From: Neocallimastix lanati (nom. inval.)
Taxonomy: Eukaryota > Neocallimastigomycota > Neocallimastigomycetes > Neocallimastigales > Neocallimastigaceae
Assembly: GCA_016946835.1 (NCBI GenBank)
Contig: JACVTC010000036.1
Location: forward strand, 1,275,001 to 1,285,000
Direction of reading: 5' to 3'
DNA: 10,000 bases
The position numbers and the translations under genes were made by a program. The notes below the pieces were generated by a model. That model did no database searches and was not told where the DNA came from. It saw only the letters and a program-made list of their open reading frames with translations. Each line of letters opens with the position of its first letter. The first letter of the stretch is position 1. This document shows positions 9,752 through 10,000 of this stretch, piece after piece.

Positions 9752-9906
9752 GTCATAAATAAAAATAAGAAATACATTAGGAATTATTGAATTAGTATTT
9801 AAATTAAATGTTTCTTATATAATTTAATAATTAGTAATTAATAATTAATATATAGTAGTTTAATTAAATAATATTAATAATAATATATAAATATGTTTAT
9901 AAAACA
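9456..9906. other. Non-coding A+T-rich DNA with an A19 run and a TACA microsatellite
   Basis: No coding segment or recognisable element. An A19 run lies at 9487-9505 and a (TACA)n array at 9684-9750. The stretch 9510-9680 is slightly less simple than its surroundings but breaks into stops in every frame. Confidence 0.65.
9684..9750. repeat. (TACA)n tetranucleotide microsatellite
   Basis: About 16 nearly perfect TACA units. It is one of the few C-containing simple repeats in the window. Confidence 0.95.
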
Positions 9907-10000
9907 ACTAGAAACAGTTTTAAATAGTGTGGAATATGTGTCCTGACTGAGGACAACTCTAAAAATGACATATTCCACTCAATTTAAAAATATTTCTGGT
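9907..10000. repeat. Long foldback with inner hairpin at the window edge
   Basis: Arms 9907-9939 and 9968-10000 are inverted copies agreeing at 28 of 33 positions; the inner 11 (GTGGAATATGT/ACATATTCCAC) are perfect. At the inner edge TGTCCT and AGGACA (9939-9944 and 9950-9955) form a second stem with a GACTG loop. The right arm reaches the last base, so the structure may continue. It could be the end of a foldback transposable element or a structured RNA; the sequence does not decide. Confidence 0.6.

Noticed and set aside
9940-9967. Hammerhead-type core at CTGACTGAGGAC in the terminal foldback
   Set aside because: The core lacks CUGAUGA and GAAA in the needed places. Only the stem is supported.

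Overview
The window is extremely A+T-rich eukaryotic nuclear DNA. It is full of homopolymer runs and microsatellites, and its genes are cut by short GT-AG introns. The coding blocks encode opisthokont or fungal-looking proteins, and a decayed Ty1/copia element is also present. I infer an early-diverging fungus with a very low-GC genome, most likely an anaerobic gut fungus (Neocallimastigomycota). That assignment rests on composition, intron style and protein look, not on a database match.

Two genes can be rebuilt exon by exon, both on the + strand. At 584-2733 lies a nine-exon gene for a CWC16/Yju2-family splicing factor of the CCDC130/Saf4 type (421 residues). At 3837-5756 lies a seven-exon gene for the catalytic proteasome subunit beta-1 (Pre3/PSMB6 type, 214 residues). 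Exon 1 of the proteasome gene encodes exactly the propeptide, and its 517-nt first intron falls precisely at the Gly-Thr self-processing junction. The two are housekeeping genes (pre-mRNA splicing and protein degradation). They are separated by about 1.1 kb of simple sequence and nothing suggests that they work together.

From 5757 to 7080 most of the DNA is low-complexity. The exception is a small coding-like, apparently spliced Asn/Ser-rich segment on the minus strand at 6431-6613, next to a 70-nt T run. From 7081 to about 8500 lies the remains of a Ty1/copia polyprotein (reverse transcriptase and RNase H). It carries about ten in-frame stops, several frame changes and a lost reverse-transcriptase active-site region, so it is a dead element.

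The last 1.5 kb is non-coding but structured. It contains a hairpin and a possible decayed LTR just after the copia remnant, a 60-bp tandem duplication and a candidate MITE-like element (9026-9455) with interrupted inverted arms and an 18-bp internal direct repeat. A (TACA)n microsatellite follows, and the window ends in a strong foldback (9907-10000) that may continue past the edge. No tRNA, rRNA, CRISPR or bacterial-type features were seen.
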